Shown piece after piece: positions 1-7,201 of a stretch of 64,000 nucleotides of DNA. Each line of letters starts with the position of its first letter. The first letter of the stretch is position 1. The position numbers and the translations under genes were made by a program. This DNA is from UBA11524 sp964542315 (GTDB taxonomy: Bacteria; Bacillota; Clostridia; Christensenellales; Aristaeellaceae), in assembly GCA_964542315.1 (NCBI GenBank), contig CAZIUA010000001.1, forward strand, positions 1 through 64,000, in the 5' to 3' direction. The notes beneath the pieces are model-generated. The model was given only the letters and a program-made list of their open reading frames with translations. It did not search any database and was not told where the DNA came from.

Positions 1-597
1 TGGACTGGAGCGCGGCCAGGAACACCAGCGTCTGCACGCCGGAGCGGGAGATGAGGAGAAAATGTTCTCCACGAACTCGATGATGGGGTTGAGGTAGGTC
101 ATGGGGATGGAGGTGTAGCGCACCAGCATCATCGCCACGAAGCTTTCGGCGAAGAGGCCGCCGGTCTGCATCGTCTCCGAGCCGGTGGTGACGGTCAGCA
201 TGTCCGTGACCACATCCAGACCCAGGATGATGGGCAGGAAGAAGATCATACGGACGATGGCGCGCCCCTTGAACTGCCGGTTGGCCAGCAGCGCCAGGAA
301 CAGCGACAGCAGCGTGATCAGCGGCGCGTTGATGAGCATGTTGGTGTTCTCATCCGTGAAGACGCGCAGGATCTGGGTCTTGGAGGTGGACACCTCGGTG
401 GTGAAGAGGTCAACGTAGTTTTTCAGGCCGATGTTTTCGAACTGCATCTGACCCACTTCGTCGATGGTGATCTTCTGGAAGGAATAGAAGATCGTCTCCC
501 ACAGGGGCTTGGCGAAGAACATCACAAAGCCGATGAGGAACGGCAGCAGGAACGTCACGCCGTAGAGCTTGCGTTTTGTGGTATAGGACAGTTTCAC
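1..597 (-). CDS. Sugar ABC transporter permease (MalF/UgpA-like), 5' part only, apparent frameshift
   Basis: Inner-membrane permease of a CUT1-type carbohydrate ABC importer; only the N-terminal part lies in the window. The GTG start at 597 overlaps the preceding TGA (GTGA), and an AAGGAGG sits 6 bases upstream, implying translational coupling. Hydrophobic segments follow a short cationic start (KLSYTTKRKLYGVTFLLPFL). It corresponds to the 57525 gene in cluster B: its LNPIIEFVENIF matches LDPITELFNSL there. After ENIF (about base 60) the frame reads nonsense, while the next frame gives LISRSGVQTLVFLAALQS, matching the partner's NSGIQILIFLSGLQ. One base appears to be missing around 57-61. This could be a true mutation or a consensus error at a contig edge. 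The rest of the gene is outside the window. Confidence 0.85.
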   Translation of the reverse strand, partial: MKLSYTTKRKLYGVTFLLPFLIGFVMFFAKPLWETIFYSFQKITIDEVGQMQFENIGLKNYVDLFTTEVSTSKTQILRVFTDENTNMLINAPLITLLSLFLALLANRQFKGRAIVRMIFFLPIILGLDVVTDMLTVTTGSETMQTGGLFAESFVAMMLVRYTSIPMTYLNPIIEFVENIFSSSPAPACRRWCSWPRSSP

Positions 598-3227
598 AGG
601 GCGCCTCCTTCCTGGATGAGCAGATACGATTCCGCATCCACGCAGCCGTTTGCAGATTCATAGGGCAGAGCCGTGTAGTTGGTGATGACCTTGACGCCGT
701 TGGCGTAGGTGGTCTGGAAGATATCCTTGTCCAGCATCTCGTGGTTGACAATCTGCTGACCGCCGATCACCGCACGCAGGTCCGCCAGCTGCTGGGACGC
801 CTGGAGGATCTCGTCCTTCCAGCTTTCCCAGTTGATCGCGTAGTAGTTTTCATACGCGCTGGACTTGAGGATGTCGGGGTTCTTCGCGGAGACGGTGTAC
901 TTCACGCTCATGCCCAGCTCGGCACTCTGCATCAGGTAGTAGCCCAGGCTGCGGGAATGCAGGTTCACATCGCGGCCGACCACCTCGGTCAGACCGGTGA
1001 GCGCCAGCTGACGGAAGGGCACGGTGCAATAGAAGGATGCATACTCGCTGGACGTGCGGGAGACGTTCACGATGTAGTCCGCCATGGGCGCCACGTTCGA
1101 CAGGGGATCGTTCAGCGTCAGCGCGGCGGAAGAGTGCAGGGCGTTCAGCGTATCCTCCACGATGAGGTTCGCCTCGACCGCGTTGATGATGTTATTGTAG
1201 CGGTAATCCGCAAACACATCGTGACCCAGGTCGCCGATGGCGAGGTTCAGGGTCAGCCCCTGCGACTGAAGGTCAGTGAGGAACTTCTCCGTCACATAGG
1301 GCAGGTACTTGGGGGAGATGCGGGTGTAAGACTGCTTCCAGGCGTTGTGGAACTGGCCGTCATCCGGCCTGTAGGCGTAGATCTCCGCCGCCTGATTGTT
1401 GAATCCCCGCAGCGCATGGAAGTAGGGGACGTAGGTGCGTCCGCCGTCATACACGCGGGAGAGGTTCACCTGGCAATAGAGCTTGGTGTCCTTCTTCGCG
1501 GCCGCCTCCAGCAGGGACTGCAGCTCCTGCGCCGTGCCGTTCTGCTTGATCAGGCGCGCGCCGTCATTCAGCTCGGAGGCCATACCGCCGTTGAACACGC
1601 CGTCATACTGCACGACGCTGCCCTCGGGGAGCGCCTCGATGATGGCCTGCACATCCGCGTAGGTGGACATGGAGGTGGTGACGTCGTGGGGGATGCCCGC
1701 GATGCGGTCCACCAGGGTGACAGCGCCCAGCACTTCCACATAGGTGGTGGGGCCTTCGGGGGTCGAAACTTCCACGCCGGTGGCGGCGGACAGGTAGTCG
1801 CGGTAGTCCATCGCCATGTCGAAGTAGCTCACTTCGCTGGTGTAGGGCTTGTAGCGGACGGTGAAGTCCACCGTGATGTGACCGGAATCCGCCACATAGG
1901 TGGGGCTGGAGGATGCGTAGGGGCCCTTGATCTTCACGCTGGCATGTTCGAGGGTGTCCACGGACACATATGCCTTGTTCGTGCCGGTGTAGGTGGCCTT
2001 CTTGCCGGAACCGCTCTTGCTGCCCAGGGTGATGTGGAGATTGGCGGTATCCTCGCCGTTCTCGATGATGGCGAGCATGCCGTGGGTGGAGGGCTCCACG
2101 CCGTTGATGACGCCAAAGAGCGGCATCCGCAGCTCCTCCGCGTATTCGGACATGAAGTAGTAGTCCGCGTAGTAGTTGTTGTCCATGAAGGGACGGTCAT
2201 ACTTGGTCATGCTGCCCACGAAGGTGTTGAAGCGCATCAGCGCGCCGGAACCATCGGGAGCAAGGAAGTAGCCGTCGTTCTCCGCGCTGGCCGCTTCGGC
2301 AACGAAGTTGGGCAGCAGGGCGATGCGCTGCATCTTGTAGAAGGTGTTGCCTGCGGTGATCTCGCCCGTGCGGATGCGCGCGATCAGGTCGCCGTTATCC
2401 AGGGTGAATTCCACCGCCAGGTCGAACTGCGCCGGCTCATGGAAGGTGGGCGTGGTGCCGAAGGCGGCGCAGTCCTCGATGAGCATCTCGCGGGTGTAGC
2501 CGATCAGGCCGGTCAGGGCGATCAGACCGTCACGCAGGGAGGGGGCAGGGCTCACACCGGAGAAGAACTGGTCGTAGCTCTCCACGCCTGCGGTGGGGTT
2601 CTTGCGGTAGCACTGGTTCAGCATGTCCAGATAGCGCTGGTGCTGCTTGGCATCGATCGTTCCATCTTCCAGCAGCCTGTCCACGCCCGGCAGGATGAAA
2701 TTCTCATACCGCTCGGTGGGGAAGCGGGGCGGCAGGTACTCCAGGTACACCTTGGAGTTGCCCTCGTTGACGTTCATCTCGATGCGGACGCCGTTTGCGA
2801 TATGGAACATGCGGTAGGTCTGGAAGGCCACGCAGTTCTCGTAGGAATTCCACACCGTTTCCTTGTTGTCCTCGCCGCGGAAGGTCAGCTCCAGCAGCGC
2901 CTTGGACGCCAGATCGTCCGCCGCAGCGCCCTCCATCGCGGAGGACCAGCTCAGGCCGGTGGCATCATCGGTGAGGGTCAGGGTGAGGTTCTCGGTGTCC
3001 AGGGTGAGGGTGCGGCCGTTCTGCTGGGCGACGGTGACGGTGCCGCCGATGGCGATCTCCTCACCGACGGCGGTGGAGATGCTCTCGGGGTGGGGGACAT
3101 ACGCCGCCTTCAGGGAGAAGGCCGGCGCGTAGTAGATCAGCGCGCAGACGATGGCGACAAAGGCCAGGATGCCCAGCGTCCAGGAGATGGGGTGCGCACC
3201 GTAGATATTCTTGATTTTCTCTTTCAT
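594..3227 (-). CDS. DUF5696-type membrane-anchored protein, cluster A
   Basis: About 877 residues; biochemical function unknown. The ATG at 3227 is chosen because GGAGG (3243-3239) lies 11 bases upstream; a GTG at 3239 overlaps that site and is unlikely. One N-terminal membrane segment (about residues 14-36) anchors a large extracellular part. An N-terminal beta-rich region (TLTLDTENLTLTLTDDATG) leads to the conserved PDGSGA motif near residues 324-329. Then comes a segment that looks like a TIM barrel (VVQYDGVFNGG, LYCQVNLSRVYDGG) and a C-terminal beta region. The cluster B paralogue at 54878 has PDGQGA and MPVFGM at matching places. I assign the DUF5696 family from memory of that motif. The layout (beta-sandwich, barrel, beta domain) recalls glycoside hydrolases, but I see no obvious paired catalytic acids. 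Confidence 0.8.
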   Translation of the reverse strand: MKEKIKNIYGAHPISWTLGILAFVAIVCALIYYAPAFSLKAAYVPHPESISTAVGEEIAIGGTVTVAQQNGRTLTLDTENLTLTLTDDATGLSWSSAMEGAAADDLASKALLELTFRGEDNKETVWNSYENCVAFQTYRMFHIANGVRIEMNVNEGNSKVYLEYLPPRFPTERYENFILPGVDRLLEDGTIDAKQHQRYLDMLNQCYRKNPTAGVESYDQFFSGVSPAPSLRDGLIALTGLIGYTREMLIEDCAAFGTTPTFHEPAQFDLAVEFTLDNGDLIARIRTGEITAGNTFYKMQRIALLPNFVAEAASAENDGYFLAPDGSGALMRFNTFVGSMTKYDRPFMDNNYYADYYFMSEYAEELRMPLFGVINGVEPSTHGMLAIIENGEDTANLHITLGSKSGSGKKATYTGTNKAYVSVDTLEHASVKIKGPYASSSPTYVADSGHITVDFTVRYKPYTSEVSYFDMAMDYRDYLSAATGVEVSTPEGPTTYVEVLGAVTLVDRIAGIPHDVTTSMSTYADVQAIIEALPEGSVVQYDGVFNGGMASELNDGARLIKQNGTAQELQSLLEAAAKKDTKLYCQVNLSRVYDGGRTYVPYFHALRGFNNQAAEIYAYRPDDGQFHNAWKQSYTRISPKYLPYVTEKFLTDLQSQGLTLNLAIGDLGHDVFADYRYNNIINAVEANLIVEDTLNALHSSAALTLNDPLSNVAPMADYIVNVSRTSSEYASFYCTVPFRQLALTGLTEVVGRDVNLHSRSLGYYLMQSAELGMSVKYTVSAKNPDILKSSAYENYYAINWESWKDEILQASQQLADLRAVIGGQQIVNHEMLDKDIFQTTYANGVKVITNYTALPYESANGCVDAESYLLIQEGGAL

Positions 3228-3243
3228 GCGTGCGTACACCTCC

Positions 3244-3873
3244 TTAAATGCGGCGCATCAGCTCTTCGAACACGCTGGTGCAGAAGTTGACCATACGCTC
3301 CAGCATGGTGAAGATCAGAATGCCGATGAACAGGATGACAGCCGCAGCCACGATGCTCATGATGATGGACATGATGCTGCCGCCAAAGCCATACTCATGG
3401 ATGGTCGTCAGACCGGCAATGACCAGGAAGGCAAAGTACACATAGCACAGCAGCTGGATGGAGGTGAGGATCATGACCTCCTCCTGGGTGACGTAGTTGC
3501 TGGCAAAGGTGACGATGCCATCGCCGATGATGAGCACGGTCAGGCTGTAGCACAGGACGATGAAGATATCCTTCATCTTGCCCTTGCCGTTGAAGAGCGT
3601 GGTGATCGTCCAGTTCGAGACGGTAAAGAGCACCACCACGGAGATCACCGACACGAACAGGGACACAGCGTCCATCTTGTTCAGGTCATTGGTGTTCATG
3701 ATGAAGCCCGTGTACTGGAACTTGATGCAGTTCAGCACGGCGTAGGCGATGAGCAGCAGCGTCGCGATGAGCAGGCTGCCGTGATCGCGGAAACGGATCT
3801 CGAAGAAGCCATCGAAGGGGTGGATCAGCGAATACCCCCAGTAATGGAGCTTGTCTTTCATGGCTGGCTTCAT
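3244..3873 (-). CDS. Yip1-like integral membrane protein, cluster A
   Basis: A 209-residue protein with about five hydrophobic segments (near residues 34-52, 70-90, 103-123, 136-160, 167-192). It opens with the HPFDGFFEIRFRD pattern typical of YIP1-family membrane proteins. Its ATG overlaps the stop of the upstream NHL/TPR gene by four bases (ATGA), and 16 bases separate it from the DUF5696 start, so the three are tightly coupled. In cluster B the equivalent segment is the C-terminal third of one fused protein (52852-54894). The C-termini match (LVDFIVSIYGEVVYRF there, MVNFCTSVFEELMRR here). It probably assembles with the NHL/TPR protein. No enzymatic motif is visible. Confidence 0.8.
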   Translation of the reverse strand: MKPAMKDKLHYWGYSLIHPFDGFFEIRFRDHGSLLIATLLLIAYAVLNCIKFQYTGFIMNTNDLNKMDAVSLFVSVISVVVLFTVSNWTITTLFNGKGKMKDIFIVLCYSLTVLIIGDGIVTFASNYVTQEEVMILTSIQLLCYVYFAFLVIAGLTTIHEYGFGGSIMSIIMSIVAAAVILFIGILIFTMLERMVNFCTSVFEELMRRI

Positions 3874-5336
3874 GCTTTCGCCCCCTTCTTTTGCTTGCTG
3901 TGGTAGGCCACCTCGCTGCCCAGCACGCCGCCGACGAAGACGACAGCGATGACGGCGATCACCCAGAAGTGGTCCTTCATCACCTGGCTGCGGTAGCCCT
4001 TATAGGCCTTGGAGTAGAATTCGCGGTTGTTGCCGAGCTTGAAGTTGTACATCGCGCCCTCGTAGTCTTCCTTCATCAGCAGGTTCTTGCCGATGCCGAC
4101 ATAGGCCGTCTCGAGGTTGGCGCAAAGGCGAAGCGCATCCTGGAAGTGGGCAGTGGCCACATCCCATTCGCCGTTGTAGTACGCTTCGTTGGCCTTGAGC
4201 AGCGCCAGACCGAAGTCGGTGGGCTCGAAGATGTAGGCGGACTTCAGGTCGCTGTCGCCGATGATGAGCTTGTCGCCCAGCCAGGCGATGGCACTGGGGG
4301 TCTTGAACTGGCCCACCGCGCTGCCCTTGGCGCCGAAGACGCACAGCAGCTCGCCGTCGAAGTTGTACAGGAAGATGTGGCCGTAGGTCTTGTCCGCCAC
4401 GGCGTAGGTGCCGTAGGGCTTGACCGCGATGTCCACAAAGGCGGAGGACTTCTCGGTGAACAGGTCACCGATGACGGGCTTGTTGCCCATCTCGCGCAGG
4501 ACGTTCTTGCCGGCGGAATTCAGGCGGAAGACGCTGGCCTGCGCGGCGGAATCGCTGCTGACCGCCATGACGAAACCTTCGCCGTCCAGGGTGACGTTGT
4601 TGAACGCCGGGGCGTAGGTCTTGCCCATCTTCTCCTTCTGCTTGTCGGAGGCGATGGACTTCCACAGGTAGTCGATCATGTTGATCTGCGGCTCATTCAC
4701 GCCGAAATAGCGGGAGAAGCTGCCGTCCTCATTCAGCTCGATGATGCCCTCGTAGGAGGACTGCACGACCACATAGATGCGGTCGGCGTTGTCCACCGTG
4801 ACCTTGGAGGGCTTGAACTCGGTCGTGCCGGTCATGTCATCCGGGCGGAGGATGGCGCGCTTGAACACGAAGGTCTCGCCGTCGAGCACCAGCAGGCGCT
4901 GGTTGCCCGTGTCGCAGATGTACAGCTCGTTGTTCTTCTCGTGGTAGAACGCGCCCTCGGGGTTGGTGAGGGTGACGTTCTGGCCATTGACCTGCGCGTT
5001 CTTCTTGTTCTCGTCCTTCACATTCTTGATGAAGGAGAGGTAATGACCGTCAGCATCCAGGACGTAGATGATGGAGTTGGTACGGTCGGTGATGAAGATG
5101 CGGCCGTCTTCGCTGGTGGCGATGTCCGTGACGGTCTCGATGGTACGGCCGGTCTTGGTCACGCTGTCAGAGTTGATAATCTGGCTGAGCACGAAGGGCG
5201 CGGGGGTGGACTTGAGGTAGCCGTTGAAGTCGAAGGTGTAGCCCTCATAGATGGTGCTGGAGCCATCCGCCGCAAAGGCGACGCTGCCAAGGAAGAGGGA
5301 GGCCGCCAGCAGCAGAAGCAGGAATCGTTTCATCAT
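3870..5336 (-). CDS. NHL-repeat beta-propeller plus TPR protein with C-terminal membrane anchor, cluster A
   Basis: 488 residues. A signal peptide (MMKRFLLLLLAASLFLGSVAFAA) is followed by a propeller of NHL-like repeats (DGRIFITDRTNSIIYVLDAD, NELYICDTGNQRLLVLD, GQFKTPSAIAW), about residues 60-380. A TPR-like pair (EAYYNGEWDVATAHFQDALRL, LLMKEDYEGAMYNF) covers about 385-445. A transmembrane helix near 458-478 and a basic tail (HSKQKKGAKA) follow. AAGGAGG precedes the ATG with good spacing. The propeller should face outside the cell and could bind a glycan or a partner protein; that role is inferred. It sits between the permease pair and the Yip1-like gene, with which it overlaps by four bases. 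In cluster B the same domains are fused to the Yip1 part. Confidence 0.85.
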   Translation of the reverse strand: MMKRFLLLLLAASLFLGSVAFAADGSSTIYEGYTFDFNGYLKSTPAPFVLSQIINSDSVTKTGRTIETVTDIATSEDGRIFITDRTNSIIYVLDADGHYLSFIKNVKDENKKNAQVNGQNVTLTNPEGAFYHEKNNELYICDTGNQRLLVLDGETFVFKRAILRPDDMTGTTEFKPSKVTVDNADRIYVVVQSSYEGIIELNEDGSFSRYFGVNEPQINMIDYLWKSIASDKQKEKMGKTYAPAFNNVTLDGEGFVMAVSSDSAAQASVFRLNSAGKNVLREMGNKPVIGDLFTEKSSAFVDIAVKPYGTYAVADKTYGHIFLYNFDGELLCVFGAKGSAVGQFKTPSAIAWLGDKLIIGDSDLKSAYIFEPTDFGLALLKANEAYYNGEWDVATAHFQDALRLCANLETAYVGIGKNLLMKEDYEGAMYNFKLGNNREFYSKAYKGYRSQVMKDHFWVIAVIAVVFVGGVLGSEVAYHSKQKKGAKA

Positions 5337-5348
5337 CTGTGCGCCTCC

Positions 5349-6266
5349 TTAATCCTTCATGCCCGAGGTGGACATGGTTTCGATGACGTTGGACTGGGAA
5401 ATGACGAACACCGCCACGGGCACCAGCATCATGATGAGGGAGACCGCGGAGGAGACGCCGGTACGGGCGATACCGCCGGAGACCAGCTGGCTCAGCACGT
5501 AGGAGACGGGCTTGAGCTCCTCGGAGTAGATGAACACACCGCCGGTGGTGCCCCACATCTGCTGGAAGGACAGGATGATCAGCGTGATCCAGGCGGGCTT
5601 GCACAGGGGCATGATGATCTTCCAGTAGATGGTGAACTCATGCGCACCGTCGATGGTGGCGGCCTCGATGACGCTGTCGGGGATCTGGCCGATGAAGTTC
5701 TTCATCAGATACAGGCCCAGCGTGCCGCCCACCGCCGTCAGGATGACCGCCCAATACGTATCCACCAGACCCAGGTAGGTCATGATGAGGTAGTTGGGGA
5801 TGGCCGTGACGGAGGAGGAGAACATCAGCGCGTAGACGATCAGCTCGCTCATCAGCCTGGAGCCAGGGAAGGTGTACTTTGCCAGCGCGAAGGCCGCCAG
5901 GGAGCCCAGCAGCACCGTGCCGAGCGTACCCAGACCGGTGATGACCGCAGTGTTGAAGATGTAGCGGCTCAGCGGCACGTCGAAGGACTCCAGGATGAAG
6001 CTCAGGTCGTAGAAGTTGTTCAGTGTGGGGTTATCCACCGTCAGCTTGGGCGGGAAGATGAAGATCTCGCTCATGGGCTTGAAGGCGGACACAACGATGT
6101 AGATCAGGGGGAACAGGGAAAAGATGCCGAACAGCCCCAGGAAGACCATCAGGGCGATATCCACCGCCAGGGAGCGGCGGGTACGCAGCTTGCGGCGGCG
6201 CAGCCATGCACGCAGGCCGGTCTTCTTCGGAGGCTTCGGGTAAAGATCCTTCTTTTTCTTTGCCAT
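5349..6266 (-). CDS. Sugar ABC transporter permease, MalG/LplC-like, cluster A
   Basis: 305 residues, CUT1 permease with six hydrophobic segments. The ATG at 6266 (MAKKKKDL) is preferred over an upstream TTG because a consensus GGAGG sits 8 bases before it. The cytoplasmic EAA loop near residue 200 reads EAATIDGAHEFTIYWKIIMP, the ATPase docking motif. The N-terminus is strongly basic (RAWLRRRKLRTRRS). It pairs with the permease ending 13 bases upstream. No ATP-binding subunit is encoded nearby, so a shared MsmK-like ATPase elsewhere is likely. The orthologue in cluster B is at 51979. Confidence 0.93.
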   Translation of the reverse strand: MAKKKKDLYPKPPKKTGLRAWLRRRKLRTRRSLAVDIALMVFLGLFGIFSLFPLIYIVVSAFKPMSEIFIFPPKLTVDNPTLNNFYDLSFILESFDVPLSRYIFNTAVITGLGTLGTVLLGSLAAFALAKYTFPGSRLMSELIVYALMFSSSVTAIPNYLIMTYLGLVDTYWAVILTAVGGTLGLYLMKNFIGQIPDSVIEAATIDGAHEFTIYWKIIMPLCKPAWITLIILSFQQMWGTTGGVFIYSEELKPVSYVLSQLVSGGIARTGVSSAVSLIMMLVPVAVFVISQSNVIETMSTSGMKD

Positions 6267-6279
6267 TCTCTCCACCTCC

Positions 6280-7185
6280 TTAACCAATCTTGCGCAGGAC
6301 CTTCTGCACGAGAATGTTGCAGAAGAGCATCAGCAGGAACAGGAACACAGCGATCGTACAGGCATAACCCATCTCGTAGCGGAGGTTGCCGTAGTCATGC
6401 AGGTGCGTCATGATGGTGTGGCCTGCATAGTTGACGGACGGGAAACCCACCAGGTCCAGGGAGATCTGGCTGACGGAGAAGGAGTTGGTGATCTGCATCA
6501 CCGCGCCGAACATCAGCTGGGGCTTCATCGCAGGCAGGGTGATGTACCACAGCTCCTGCCAGCGGTTCTTGATGCCTTCCACCGCACCGGCCTCATACAT
6601 GGCGCGGTCAACGGTCTGCAGACCGGCGATGAAGGACAGGAAGGACACGCCCAGGCTCATCCAGATCTGCACAACGATCAGGATGGGCATGATGTAGGCC
6701 TCAGTGGTCAGCCAGTAGATGGGCTCCTGCAGGATACCCAGCTTCATCAGCCAGGCATTGGCATAGCCGTAGGTATCGGAGGAGAAGATCAGCTTCCACA
6801 CCAGGTACACATTGCCGGAGATGGAGGGCGCGTAGAACACCAGCGTCATGATGGCGCGGGGGATGCGCGGCAGCTCGTTGATCAGCCAGGCGAAGATGAA
6901 GCACATGATGTAGGACAGCGGGCCGGTCAGGATGGCGAACACCAGCGTGTTCTTGATGGCGGTGAGGAAGACGTCGTCCTCGACGATGAGGGTGACGTAG
7001 TTCTCCAGACCGATCCATTCCGGCATGGTGGTCATGTTGAAGGACGTGAAGCTCAGGAAGATGGCAGCGGCCACCGGCAGCACCGTGAACAGGATGAACA
7101 CGATGGCAAAGGGAGCCACCATGAGGTATTGGTTGCGGTATTTCTTGAGCGAAGCGCCCAGAGGCAGCTTGTTTGCGGTCGTCAT
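6280..7185 (-). CDS. Sugar ABC transporter permease, MalF/LplB-like, cluster A
   Basis: 301 residues with about six transmembrane helices. The EAA loop near residue 198 reads EAGAVEGIKNRWQELWYITL. The motif FTSFNMTTMPEWIGLENYVTL after the first helix is typical of CUT1 MalF-type subunits. It begins 16 bases after the stop of the giant binding-protein gene and ends 13 bases before the MalG-type partner, so it is mid-operon. The orthologue in cluster B is at 51078. Confidence 0.93.
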   Translation of the reverse strand: MTTANKLPLGASLKKYRNQYLMVAPFAIVFILFTVLPVAAAIFLSFTSFNMTTMPEWIGLENYVTLIVEDDVFLTAIKNTLVFAILTGPLSYIMCFIFAWLINELPRIPRAIMTLVFYAPSISGNVYLVWKLIFSSDTYGYANAWLMKLGILQEPIYWLTTEAYIMPILIVVQIWMSLGVSFLSFIAGLQTVDRAMYEAGAVEGIKNRWQELWYITLPAMKPQLMFGAVMQITNSFSVSQISLDLVGFPSVNYAGHTIMTHLHDYGNLRYEMGYACTIAVFLFLLMLFCNILVQKVLRKIG

Positions 7186-7201
7186 AGGTGTCTTCCCTCC
7201 T

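Noticed and set aside
576..3290. Very long plus-strand open frame opposite the DUF5696 gene
   Set aside because: GC-rich codon use opens antisense frames. The protein is His/Gly/Val-rich with no family likeness, and the minus-strand gene has a ribosome site, membrane helix and paralogue. The same reasoning removes the long antisense frames opposite most genes.
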